Source of the DNA: Lingula anatina
Taxonomy: Eukaryota; Brachiopoda; Lingulata; Lingulida; Lingulidae
Length of the DNA: 64,000 bases
Assembly: GCF_001039355.2 (NCBI RefSeq)
Contig: NW_019775731.1
Coordinates: 162,378 to 226,377, forward strand
Direction: 5' to 3'
The notes beneath the pieces are model-generated. The model was not told the origin of the DNA and searched no databases. It worked only from the letters and a program-made list of their open reading frames with translations. Below, in pieces: positions 1-12,458 of the stretch. Within the stretch, counting starts at the first letter, position 1. Each line of letters begins with the position of its first letter. The position numbers were made by a program, and so were the translations under genes.

Positions 1-43
1 ACTTGCAAATCTGAAAGACAATAAATTCACATTTATCTTCTAG

Positions 44-3000
44 GTGTGGAAGAGTTATAGATCTTTGCGATCCCAACAACTGCAGAGGATGATTAATAAA
101 AATCTTTACACAGCTGAGGGGAATATGCTGGAGTTTGAAGCTCAGTCCACGGCTTGGGAATCTCTCAGTGCCACTGTTATTAGTATGATCAACGAGGACT
201 TTGCTATTCTGAACTCTGGCATATTTGCAAGGGTTGTCACAACCTTTGAGTGCCTGCACCTCATTTACCAAGAGAGGCTGTCTGAAGAAATCGGAAACAT
301 TGCAGAAAGACTTCAACACGAGTTGCCAGGGCTGGAGGAGCAAGCTTCTGCTGCTCCCTCTAGTGAGAGGAAAATTCCAAAGTCGGAATCCAGACATGAG
401 TTTGGTCCTGTAGCTAATGTGAAATCTTTACTGAGATCACACTCAAAGAGTTTGGACAGTCTGTTAGTCAAGGGTGACCTGTTTCCTGATGTCAGCAAGT
501 CAGAACCTGTTTTATATTGTTTTGTCCGGCTGGTCAGAGCTGTGTGTGCCATTGAGAGCCATATTGATGACCTGCACAAGACTATGATCTGGGAGGTGGT
601 GAATAAGACCAAAAAGAAAACAAGTACTCAGAAGACAGGAATCAGGGGTAAGCTGGATTCACAAAATAACTTAAGTCCGAAAATTGGGCTAAACTTTTAG
701 ATCAAAATTTTTGCTGAATAAGTCGAAGATATATAAAATGATTTAATTGGACTAGCACTGATTTATCTTGTTCAAACTAACCTATGTTCAGGACTGCGGG
801 TGGGGCTCTTTTGAGAAACAGGCCCCTGGACATAGTTTTTTTCACAAAAGAACTTCACTTATAAGTGAAAGATTAAAAAAATTGAAGTTGTTGGAGATTA
901 AGTTAAGTAAGCTAGGCTGAATATAAAAATGAGATCTTTTACATGACTGTTTTAGCTCAAAAGTATATCAGCAAGATCAGATTGATGATATTTGGTATAG
1001 TGTGGATTTGTTTGTTAATTTGTTAATTTGTTACTTTATTTACAGGTGTATTGAAGAGTGGAAGTACATCTGAGTTGGCAACACCAAAGCAATCTGTGGA
1101 AGGATTTTTTGGCAGTTTAAGTCTTGATGATTCACTAACAACTAGTCTTCAAGGTATTTAATGTGTGATTGTTGTGCCAAGAGAGTTTTTCTCTCTTCAA
1201 AACGAAAATTGTGTAAGATTAAAAATTGCTATTTACTTAATTTTACAAAAGTGGGGATGAGTAACAGCCTTAAAAATATTTTTTGTCTATATAACCTGTA
1301 ATATCACCTAGACTCCCTTGTATATGTTTCGTAAAATATTTTGTTCAGCATCTGTATTCATGCCAATTTTGCTGTCTAATTGAATTTTTCTTGTATCTGA
1401 TTCAGTGGTTGAGAAGGTGCCAGAAGAAGAGAAACCTCGCTGGAAGTGGCGGCGCTACTTCAAACCCGTGCTACCACAGCTAGCCAGGTGTCTGGAACAG
1501 TGCATACGCAATGCTGGCACCCAGGCAATGGAGGCAGAAAAACAGGCAGTGGAGACATCTGGTGGGCATGTTGATGCTGAGAGGGTGTGCCCTCTGCTGG
1601 TGGGAGGAAGACTGGACTACCCAACCTGTATTCCTAAAGTATGTGTTCCAAGTTTTAGCTGTGTTTGAAATGCGACCTTGTTTCCTATGTTTGATCTATA
1701 TATCATGGCAGAGGTGTAATTCAAATCAAGAGGTTTGAGAATACACAACTTATTAATCTAAAGCCTGTACCTTTTGCCTGCCTGGATCCTAAATTAATAT
1801 AAATATAATCTTTGTGGCATATGGAGTAGAATAAGGTGGTATGGTATAATTGTCATTAATCTTTCATTTATAAAAGAAAAATGTATATTTAATTATTTTA
1901 TTTGGTAGTATTGATACATTTTAGAGTGTTCAGCAGTTCATGTCCAGTTTAGACAGAGTGTTACCTCTAGCTTACCACTGGTCAGAGGGTCAGTATCAAG
2001 TGATCAGGACTACTTTTGTAGATGCTACAGTTCTCCAGCTGAAGGATTTCCACAGATGGATAACAAAGGTGAAATGAGGATACAATGTAGTACTGTAGTG
2101 ATTCTTGACTTCCTGTATATAAATACCCAGTATATACATGCAAAATTCTATATAATGCACTACAATATACTTGTCCATCTGTATTTAATGTGTAACTTTA
2201 CAGTTTTACTTCCTCAGGGATGGGATTTTTCCGACTATCAGCAGATTTCCGACTTTTTGGGGACAAAATATCATTGGCCTAGGCAGCCCCCTGGACCCCA
2301 TGCCATATTTTTTAACTTTTTCACTGAACGGCCGCCTCATCCCTGTTTATTGCATACTGTTGAATGTTTCAGCTTGGCCTAGAAACTCCAAAGGAGAAGA
2401 CAATACTCCAGACACTGTACTTGTCTCTGTCTGCAGCTGCCTTTATCAGAAATCATCTCCTCCATTATGAAACAGTATTAACTGGAGAAGACACCAGGTA
2501 ACCTCAAACAATGGCCACTGTCATGTGAAATTATCTTAAAACACATGTATTTTATTTTTGTTTTCATTTTATTGTTTCCACCATTTTACAGCTGAGTGGG
2601 ACCTAAAGTTTGAGATTTCATCTTTCGATCCATGTCTAATTCTTGTTGTGAAAGAGTGTAAGAGATTTTACTTTCAAAATAAACTCCTGTTGCCTGATGA
2701 AGATTGAAAAAAATGTGTCAATTATTACACTGCCCAAGTGCCCTGTACACTAAAGGAGGTGTAGAATAAGAAATGGCAGTAGTTGCAGTAGTTCCATGCC
2801 TTTTTTCTGTCTTATCAAATTTAGAAGTTGCTTTAGCAAATTAAAAGCTTGATAGCTCTTTTATGAAAAAAAATGGTTAGATGTACTCTTAGTTGCAATT
2901 TTTATAGCAATTTATAGACTTTATGAAAGATATATATATGGACTTTTCTGTTAACCTGTTTTTGATCAAAATAAAAGATACAAATAAAGATTCATTTGGC

Positions 3001-3652
3001 AAGATTATTGACCTAAAAAAGACAATCTGACTGATGGTACCTATTGATTTTATCACATTGTAGATAAATATTGATCTTTAACATTTAATTTAGTCTGATC
3101 CTTCATTGATTAGTTTTCTGAGCCGTAATACTTTTGTTGTTGTTTCTTATTTTTTGTAGTTTTAAGTTATTTCGTTCAGTTAAATCATTCATGTACCCTC
3201 AGCAGCTTTTAGTTCTCGCAGCACTCTGCTCTGCTTTCAAAGGTCTGACTTTCCATAATTTTACCTTGGTGTGATTTTATTTCAGAGAGGTGTTAGTTGA
3301 TCCTCTATTTCATAAACCTAGTCCCAGGTAATGCATGTGTTCAAGCTTTGAAAAATGACATGTTTATCAGCAATTTGTCTCACTTTTGAAAGAATTTCTA
3401 TTCACAGCTTGTTTGATATTATTGAAATTTTTTGTGTATGGAGTTGCTCCAAAGGTTTCACTAACTGAAGCACTTTTGGTGGTTGTATAATATAGCATTT
3501 TGCATGTATATAAATATATACAGACACGTATTATTCTGATAACTTCTACATAAATCTGACTGCTCCAGAAACAACATGCATATAAATATATACAGACACG
3601 TATAGTGTCTGTATGTATTCTGATAACTTCTACATAAATCTGACTGCTCCAG

Positions 3653-3701
<49 letters not shown>

Positions 3702-6700
3702 GGTCAAATTGATATTTATACTAGAACATGGCTTTGTTTTTCTAAAATGCAAATGATAATTACATTGTCCATGACCATGACTAAATATGAATTCATGCTT
3801 TTGCCATTTTGAAGTCTGACCTAAATATTTAAGTAACCTTTACATATTAAATAACTGTTTAAGTTGAACTGTGCTAAGAATTTGTATGAACAAAGTGCAA
3901 GTTTGAAAATCAGCTTTATTACCTTAGATAAAAAAACATCAGCATTTTTTTAAATATGTATTTTTGCATTGTTTACTACAAAACTGCCTCCCCCCACACA
4001 AATATATCACAATAAAGACTTTCCATGAGCATAACTTCTGAATCATTATTTTAGAGTCCTTAATATTATTGCTAGAATTCTTTTACTTTATATACAAAAT
4101 ATATGTCTGTATATTTTTCAGCTTTGCTGTTTTGCTATTGTTGTGATGCAGTGAATGCTTTGATAACTAACTGCTGACTTTTTGAAAATTGACTTTGGTT
4201 TTAAGTATTCAAAGTCAATCAATTGAAGCTCAGCATAGATTGAAATATGTATTTTCTAACTGCACTTTTAATATTAAATCTGTGTGTATCAATATTTATG
4301 CCAGGAGTGATTAACACCATATTGTAGTCATCCTACCATTCCCATTGCACTCTCTAAAGAACCATTTCCTTTATGAAATATTTACCAACAATTAACTATA
4401 TATCATGAGTAGGGCTTTTAAACCTCATCCAGAAGTTCTTTTTTTATAAATTCTCATATCACAGTTAGGTTTTATCTTGAATATTCTCTTCTTTTGGGCC
4501 ATATTTGCCTTATTACATTTAATTCTCTCCTTTATGTCCTCACAAGATGGCTTTATGGTGTAACACATGTGACAGCTTTGATGCACTCACTTTTGTGTTT
4601 TGTGACCACAGTTTTTGATACACTTGTTCAGTTTAAAAATATTTTATATTTCTGGAAATTGAGATAAGGTTGCATTGATTTAGTGTATCAAACCATACAC
4701 CCAAACCTTTTTCTGTTCTAAATATTAGAAATTTAAGCAAAAGTTATGCTTCCTGCATTTTTACATGATTCAAACTACCTCTCACTATTCTGATATGTCC
4801 CTCTTTTTATTTTCAGTAAAAAGGTGTTTGTGACAGTATATCGCCAATACTGCCACCTGGTGGAGAGTCTTTCCCAGCATATTGTAGACTTCCATAATAA
4901 TGTTCTTGTATCTGGACTCCTGCATGATGCAGAGAGCCATCATTTTGCTGATGGCAAAGAATTTTATGAGGTAAGTGTTTTTTGTTTACTTAATTAATAC
5001 AAATCTGAAAAGAAAATAATGGAATCATCTAAAAGTTATTGCAGCATTTGAGAATTTAAATGCCAGTTCATGTTTACCAGGGTTTCTGGAAAATATCATT
5101 ACAATTTACAATTACCAGCACTACCAAGACCAGGTGTTAAACATATTACATTGTTTTCTGCTTAATAAAAAAGTGTTCATTTCCAGGATGAAAGGTGCTC
5201 TTTCTCCATCCAGATGTGGAACCTCCACATGCAACGCCTTCAGCAGGACCTGTGGTCAGTCTGTCCACCTAGACTGGCTCAAAACATTTACACCGCTGTC
5301 CTACAAGAATCTTTAGCCATCTTTGCCCTGAGGTACAGCCGGATTAAACCATCATACAGAAGGACAAAACAATTTAGGTGAGATGGTGCATTATGGGAGC
5401 TGCAATGTGGTATTTGGCTTTTTTTTAGAGTCACATGGTTTCAGAGCTTCTTTTTCAGCATTTTTATAATTTAATGTGTATTTTTTCTACTTTATAGCTT
5501 CCTTTTTGTCATATTTATGTACACATTGGTGAAATACATTTCCAGAAATTCTTCTGAATTCATTCATAGACATCAGCAGTGAATAGCACACGAACGAAAC
5601 GTAGTGCCTCGATATGAAACCAGACAACTTTTGTGTTTTTAATCTCCAAATACGAAAAAAAAATCAATTAAGCTAATAAATAGGCTAACGTTAAGAACGT
5701 ATTATATCGTTTGTTTTATATTAATAATTATTTAAGATCATAATAATAAACAAGTCGCATTTCGATGTACTCCATGCTATAACCTTTATATAAAAATAGC
5801 AATTTTTACGAGATTACAAATTGTATCGCATTGTTTGGTTCCATTGCCTCGCTTTCAAAAATTAGAACAGGCGCTCCAAAATCGTAAAACGAAGTTAAAA
5901 ATTTTATATTGGCCGAGTTCCCCCACTGTTAAGAATATCCTCGCAGCATTATCTGCAGTTAACCTTCCTACGATTTTCAATGTATTTTGCAATATAATTT
6001 ACAATCCTCCAGATGAAGAATTTTATTAATCAAGAGTGGGGGAGGTGTGAAAATCCCCACTGGGGCCACATATAACACTATAAATACAATGGGAATCCCC
6101 TTAAAATGAAGGTAAAATAAATGCTTTTCTAAGGAATTCAGACGGATTTACTTTTTACAACATAAAATCAATAGAACATTTCTAATATAAACTTTCAAAA
6201 AGACACCAGAGAGCTAATGAAATAAAATCAACCAGACGGTAAACACCGGCAGGCTTTGTCAATTTCACCAACTTGTTCATTTCAAACAGCGCACTTTTCG
6301 CACATGCGCAGTTGTTTGAAGCCTGTGCTGCGGTGAATAAGAAATGACAACACTTAAATAACTTGCAATGAGGAGCAACCTGCTACATGTATATTTTAAC
6401 TATAATTGTGTGATTTTCAAATTCTGCTGAAACTATAACTAATAATGTTGTTCATGATTTTGTTTTCTCACATTTAAGGAGTGACATAACTACCATCCTG
6501 TTGTGCACCTCCCAGCTGGTCATCCCGTCCTGTGACAGTGTGTCCAAGCTGGTGGATATATGTCCAGTTTACCAAAACCTGTGGTCAATTCACAATCACT
6601 GCAGTACCTTGTTGTCCACTCTGGCCATTGTTACATCTCCACTGGACATCCTCTACAAGTAAGATTTTTTTTATTTCTTTGTTATATTTGTCCATATCTT

Positions 6701-9492
6701 GTCAGTGTTGCCCAGAGCTTCAGATTGTTGCTGAGGATCTCAAAGTGTGACTGGGACTGTTCCAACATTTTTATCAAACAAGCATCATGAAGGAATACAA
6801 AATGAAATTTTGTTGAATTACCATGGATCATTGTGACAGTTGCTATTTAAGTTTGAAAATCTTTTTTATACACCTTTTATTAAATTAAAAAAACAAGTGA
6901 TATGACCATTTACTTGAAAGATATTCCATGTGATTGTCTTTGACATGGTTGTGTGTTTCATTATAGGTATATAGATTTAAATAATCTTTACTTCAATTTA
7001 ATTTTTCATAATTCTTGACAGAATTTTCAAAAGAGGATTGCATGGCAAGAGGAAAAAGTCTGAGGCTAGAGCTTCATCAAGTTTGCCACAAGGCCACCCC
7101 TGCCAGTGGCTTGGATGGATACACCCAGGTGTTTTTAAGTCAGATTGGACAAGGTAAGGCGGCTGTTATATTGTTATTATATTATACTGTTATATTGATT
7201 TGAGCTGTGGCTTCTTTTATGTTTTTCTCTAAAACTTTCGCATTAAGTTTTGGTAAGCCATATTTTCAATGTTGTAAGAAGTTTAATTTGTAAGTTAACA
7301 TTTTAAAAATTCTCCTGGACTACTGATACTTGCTAGTTAGAACTTCAACTGCCTCAGCCTTGCTTTAAAAAAAACTAGCAGCATTTCCAATATTTTTTAA
7401 TTCTTAATGCATCGCTTTATTCACAGAGCATTCTGCTATATTTTCTAGCTATGATGACATGCAGACCACCACTGCCCTGTACTTACAGCTGTCCTTACTA
7501 GCCAGTCAGCCAGAACCTGCATGGATGCTGCTTTTGCAGGTAATATATATAATATGAAACAAACAAAATTTTAGGGTTCTTGGTAACAGAAATGTGAATA
7601 TGTTTCGTTAATGTGTTAGTTTATCCATTGACTGGTATGAATGCAGGTAGATTTATAGATGACAGTACTGATCACTGAATAAAAGTACAAGTGCTTTACT
7701 ACTGCTACTACTTATAGTATAATAATTATTATAACAATTATCATTGTTGTTGTTATTGTATTATTGTCATTGTTGTTGTTATTGTTATTATGATGATGAT
7801 AAAAAGAAAATCTGCTTTGATAGTCATTACCCAGTTAACAAAACAATCATTGCTATTGCAGACTTTACTGATGAAGGATGTGACTCTTCCTATCATGTTG
7901 TTAACCCACTATGCCACTAACAAGTTACCTGCTCAGACTCCCCCAGATGTCCAGCAGTGTGGTGGCATGGGGTGTTGTGAGAAGGGCTGCCCTCACCTCT
8001 GTGGTCAGCCTCAAAGCCTGTACCAGCCTTTCTTTGATGTGCTCGTGCGGTGTGATCATATCCCAGATGCTTTGGCCAATGTCATCTTACCTATAATAGA
8101 CAGGTATGATTTTTAGTCTTTGTTTTCACTGTAATTTTGATGTTACCTAAACTACCATCAGTAAACACCACAGGCCAGCACCACAGAAATTTGCAAGTTC
8201 TTGTGCTAAAGGGCTCTTTCCTACTGAAAACAGTTCTACATAGATTGTTCCAACTCTGTGGGGACTCTCATTGAATACAATCAGATTAACAGATTAAATA
8301 TATCCTAATAGTTATCATATTTCATTTACTGTTGGATATTGGTATTATGTTTAAATTTTTAGAAAGCATTTATTTAGGACTTTGTGTTTGTATATACATA
8401 TATTCATCTACTTGAACTAAAAAATAGAGGACAAGCAAATAATAACATTGTAAAAGTTAACACTATTTTTCTAGGACAAATGGCTGGAGTTTGTTTGCTG
8501 CTCAAGCCATTCCAGGCAAGACAGAGCTGGTGCCAGAATGGCTGTCCTGCCTTTTTGATCTTTTCAATCCTGTTGTGGAAAGGTAAGGTTTTTTTTAGCA
8601 GACTGGGATGGATCACAGGTGTATAACCAAGGAGAATGGGGAAAAGAGTATTTAACTTTTACAAACAGTTTTGATCTCACTTTGTCATATTTTGGACATT
8701 GATATTTAGAATACTCTTCATCTTTCTCATTGTTGCAGTACGTCTTTGGAGTAGACCCACTGTTTGAGCAAAGTGTGTAGTCTACAATTGAGCAGAGTTT
8801 CATCAATATCATGTTCTTTTATTTAATATGCAAATTCTACATGACATACATGTGACATTGCATTGGATTACATTACATTACATTATATTACATCACCCTA
8901 TATTCTAGGATAATTGGACCTGCTGTGTGTCAGATCTTGAAGCGCCAGTCTGTCAGTGCTAACATTCCGCCATTGTCAGCCATGTTGGAAGAGCTCCCAT
9001 GTGGCTGCGATCTCATCAACCACCCGAATAAGGTCAAAGAGATGGATGCAAATGAGGAACTACTGGGCATAGCATTGTCTCAGGTCTTACAGGCCCTTGG
9101 TGAGGAGATATATGCAATCCCACAAGCTGTAGGGGTGTTCTTCAATATGCTTCAGTCCAGGCTGCAGGAAAAGGGGATTGAAAGTGCACAGGATACTGCA
9201 GGTTTACAGGTATTGTATTTGCGGACGCATATTAAATACCCCACTTCTTTCAATATTTGAACTTGTTTCCCTGCACTTAGTAATTTCAAATATTTATTTT
9301 AAATAATTATAATTTATGAATTATTATAATTATTTATTCTTTATGTGCAAAAATATATTTTACTTACCTAATTCATTTTTATAGAAAATTATTTTGAAGT
9401 TAATTTCATCTGCAACATTTCACATCTCTGTAATTGTTGTTATAGTCATCTTCACTAACTTAACACAGCAACTAAAATTTACTATTTATATT

Positions 9493-9528
<36 letters not shown>

Positions 9529-11705
9529 CAGCTGCTGGCCAGTTGTCTTCGATACAAACTGTTAGACAGTTCCTTTATAGAGAGCCTTACAGGGATGCAT
9601 ATCAGGGTAACTGAGAAGGAACTCTTCATTAATCTGGGAGAAACTCTCTTTCAAATTCTTACTGATTCAGGTACACATTTTTCTTCAGTGTTTTTGTTCA
9701 TAATTGCAAAGAATGACTATAAAATACTATCTATGATAATATTTTCTTAGTAGTAGTAAAGTACTTTTATTCAAGAAAGGAAGTTACTTGTAGTTAAATA
9801 ATTAACATTTTTTCCAGCTGATATTTTTATAACCAAAGATTTATTCTGAATAAAAGTTTAATAGAAACTGAAATTATAGACTTGAAAACTGCATAGTTTT
9901 TGATGTAGTAATTTCAATTGATGCTTGCAGTTGTAATGGTTTTACATGTACTTTATATTCCAGTGAAGAAAGGCAGCTCTACACCCAGAATCTGCAAACG
10001 CTACTTAAAGCAGCATCGAGCATGGGTGCAGGAACAAGTGAAGCAGATCAAAGCATATTTTCTCTGCCATGAGTAAGGATTTTCTCATTCTAAAAACTTC
10101 ACTCCACCAACGAACAAGCTACAATTGATTATACGAAAAGTCCTTGTGTGTAAAAGAAAATAGCATGTCATTTTAGAATGTTAAAACTATGTTTGAAGGA
10201 TAAAACTGACTGTATACATGCATTTCACGAAAGCAAAAGGAATACAGGAAGACACCTTCTCTTCAGTCTTTTTTTATTAGATTTTGAAACACAGACAAAA
10301 TATTTCTGATTTCAGTATATTCAGTGTAGAGGAGGGTAACCTTATGGAGGGGGCACCTTCAGAGTTTACCCACTGCCTGATGACAGCATATGCCAGTAAT
10401 GTGATGAACTCTAGCACAGGTTGGTAGCTTGGAATTCTCCTGGATCTGCGTTTTATGTCTAATGGTTGTCTTTAACTTTACTTCAACACGAGACACTGGA
10501 CATTGTGGTAACCACCATCAGACGAGTAAATCAATGATATTAGAACTAATCATTATATGAGAAAAAATTGAAACACGATAACCAAACCAATTACTGAAAG
10601 TAGTGGGTTAAATCAAAGGTGCCAATGAAGCTGGAAGCTTTAATTAACAAATGTTAGAAACAAAGGCATCAATTTTAAGTGCAGTTGTCATGGACAGTTA
10701 TCAGCAAATTACAGGGTTAATATATATACAAATCAGTTCAAACAGATCTCATTTTGAACGAGAATTCAATATAAAATGTTATTGTTTTGTTCATTTGCCC
10801 AAAGCAGATGATGTGTTACTACTTACAGTGCCTTTTTTCTCCCGTTTAGGAATGAAATCTCTGAACCAGATTTACAACTTTGTTTTGAACAATAAAGACT
10901 GGATTGTGGCCCAGCTTGACATTCCACTCCTCATCCCAGCACTAGAGCCACCTTGTGGTCATGAATTTAAGTTTGATTTCCAAACACCATGTGTCAAGGA
11001 ATATAATCCTTTGGAACAATTCCAGAAGATAGGACTTTTTTCATTTGACCATGTAAGTTATATTATCGCATATATTTTATGAATTGTTTTTTTACCTGGA
11101 CCTTATACCCATTTTGCATGTATGATGGGTCCGAACCTGGACTGATCATCAAATAATAAAAAGTGCAGTACATGTATATTGGACCCAGTTGTCTTGAGCC
11201 TTCCTATTTTCAGTTGTGCTTGTATGTGTACATAAATAGAATGCCTTGCCCCTTTTTAAAGAACAATTCATCCCTTAACACTCAAAGTGCAAGGTCAAGG
11301 AATACATGTTACCATTTGTTTGGCTGTACAAATGTGGGTATTTTTTAAACTTGCGTGAGTGATGGTTAACAAGTATTAACATCTTGTTGAAAATACCTTT
11401 AGAATTGTTGATTTTGCTGTTTGGAATGTTAATTGGCTCTTAGAAATAGGACAATTCAAAGTAATTATTGCCAGCCTATTAAACCATGCCTTTTCCTTTT
11501 TCTATTGTAGAATTACATCACTGAATTCGCTTTCAACTGGACAGAGTTACTGAAAAGTGACCTGGGTCTCAGTGAGCTTGGCTTCAAGACTCTTCTCTAC
11601 CACAGACATGACATGCAAGATGGGGCATATTTGGAACAGGGAGAAAAGAAACCTGTTCAAGCCCTGAAAGCTAAATTTGATGTTGAACCAGCAGAGTTGG
11701 TTTGA
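44..11705 (+). CDS. KIAA0825: KIAA0825 orthologue, 3' part (20 exons)
   Basis: The gene enters from the left edge; the window holds about 1161 C-terminal codons. Exons: 44-647, 1046-1153, 1406-1638, 1925-2068, 2373-2497, 3160-3242, 3288-3327, 4817-4970, 5187-5377, 6479-6658, 7022-7153, 7449-7539, 7862-8103, 8475-8582, 8909-9209, 9532-9670, 9964-10072, 10316-10419, 10850-11052, 11511-11705 (TGA). All junctions are GT..AG and phases add up without a break. Recognition rests on stretches that match the vertebrate protein as I remember it: CSFSIQMW followed by DLWSVCPPRLAQ (exon 9), a CSTLLSTLAIVTSPLDILYK block (exon 10) and the C-terminal NYITEFAFNW. The protein is large, helical and without a known catalytic motif. 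Human variants are linked to postaxial polydactyly; the biochemical role is unknown. Exon 13 carries a Cys-rich stretch (CGGMGCCEKGCPHLC). Confidence 0.85.
2215..2309 (+). repeat. Dispersed repeat, copy 1
   Basis: This ~95 bp segment starts CAGGGATGGGATTTTTCCGA and ends near CCCATGCCATATT. It has a close copy in the same orientation at 46133-46221, in an SMPD4 intron. Shared blocks include ACTATCAGCAGATTTCC and ACTTTTTGGG. It lies about 60 bp before a KIAA0825 exon (2373). No terminal inverted repeats or target duplication are visible, so it is probably a fragment of an interspersed element. Confidence 0.75.
3500..3652. repeat. Two-copy tandem duplication, ~70-75 bp
   Basis: Copy 1 is about 3502-3570 and copy 2 about 3577-3652. 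Both run from a TGCATATAAATATATACAGA-type start to an end reading CTGACTGCTCCAG. Copy 2 has a small internal insertion that itself makes a short palindrome (ACACGTATAGTGTCTGT). The core ATACAGACACGTA also occurs at about 22982-22993 in a SWAP70 intron, so the sequence may belong to a dispersed family. Confidence 0.8.
3654..3699. repeat. (AT)n microsatellite
   Basis: An uninterrupted alternating AT run follows the duplicated 75-bp block. Shorter (AT)n runs occur at about 9500-9524 and 36495-36521. Confidence 0.95.
5378..6478. other. KIAA0825 intron with CpG-containing island-like stretch
   Basis: This is the intron between exons 9 and 10. From about 5570 to 6350 it has more CpG dinucleotides than the surrounding introns (ACGAAACG, TACGAAA, CTAACGTTAAGAACG). 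It includes an NRF1-like CACATGCGCAG at about 6300-6310. A 64-codon open frame at 5835-6029 has no splice context and I do not call it a gene. Confidence 0.5.
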
Positions 11706-12458
11706 TAATGTGGTGCAATCAATATAAGTGTCTTCATTGTATTTACAGGACCTCTAATACATGTATTTGTATGTTCGTTGTCCCAATATTTATTTTTATA
11801 TGTAGTATGTTAAAGTTGATAATCTCTCCCTTTTGTACTGCACAGTACTTGTGTATTGGGAATTAAAGTATTTTATAATTAAATTAGGTAAATGTCATGT
11901 TAAAAGGGCATGAAATGGAGGCTTCATTATTCAACGGGTGTGTAGCAATACACAAATATGATTACTCACAGTTACACAAATAAGTTTTTGCTTCTTCATG
12001 ATCTGTGATTGTTGTCTCATCCATACTTAGATTAAATGAGAAACATTTAGTTTTTGTAACTGCATGACAATCGGATTTGTAATTTCTGTCTTTGAATTTA
12101 GGTTTTTAATAAGGTTTTTCTTTTGTTATCATTTTCCTTTTTCTTTTGTGTAATCTATATTTATTCACCAATAACAGAATTATTTCTAAGTTCCTTATTG
12201 TGCAGTGCTCTTATTGTCGAAAGTTCCTCTTCTCAAAACTTGAGAAAAATTAGGTTCTGAGGTAATCTTGATATCATCTTTATTAATTTTGAACAAAAAC
12301 TGACTAGAGATTAACAAAACCTAATGTAGAATTTTCTTTTTGTTAATAACTAAATGATTTTTGAAAATATTGTACTGGCTTCTTCTAGTCTTTCAATATG
12401 TAAAAGTGCTTAAAAATCTCTAAAAAATAGAAACATGTATGTATGTGACAACAATAAT
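11706..12458. other. Convergent 3' intergenic region KIAA0825 / ETFBKMT
   Basis: About 750 bp separate the KIAA0825 stop (11705) and the ETFBKMT stop (12459, minus). An ATTAAA at about 11862 is a possible KIAA0825 poly(A) signal. TTTATT elements on the plus strand near 12160 and 12280 would read AATAAA for ETFBKMT. Nothing else is recognisable. Confidence 0.6.

Larger units (their letters stand above)
3328..4816. other. KIAA0825 intron with local duplication and AT microsatellite
   Basis: This 1.5 kb intron lies between exons 7 and 8. It holds a tandem duplication of about 75 bp (3500-3652) followed directly by an (AT)n run. The remainder, 3700-4816, is AT-rich with no open reading frame or element I can support. 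Confidence 0.8.

Noticed and set aside
2056..2382. 108-codon plus-strand open frame
   Set aside because: It starts at the end of a KIAA0825 exon, runs through the intron and covers the dispersed repeat; the real exon at 2373 is read in another frame.
5835..6029. 64-codon open frame in KIAA0825 intron
   Set aside because: It looks mildly protein-like (PRFQKLEQALQNRKTKLK) but has no splice sites, partner exon or recognised family.
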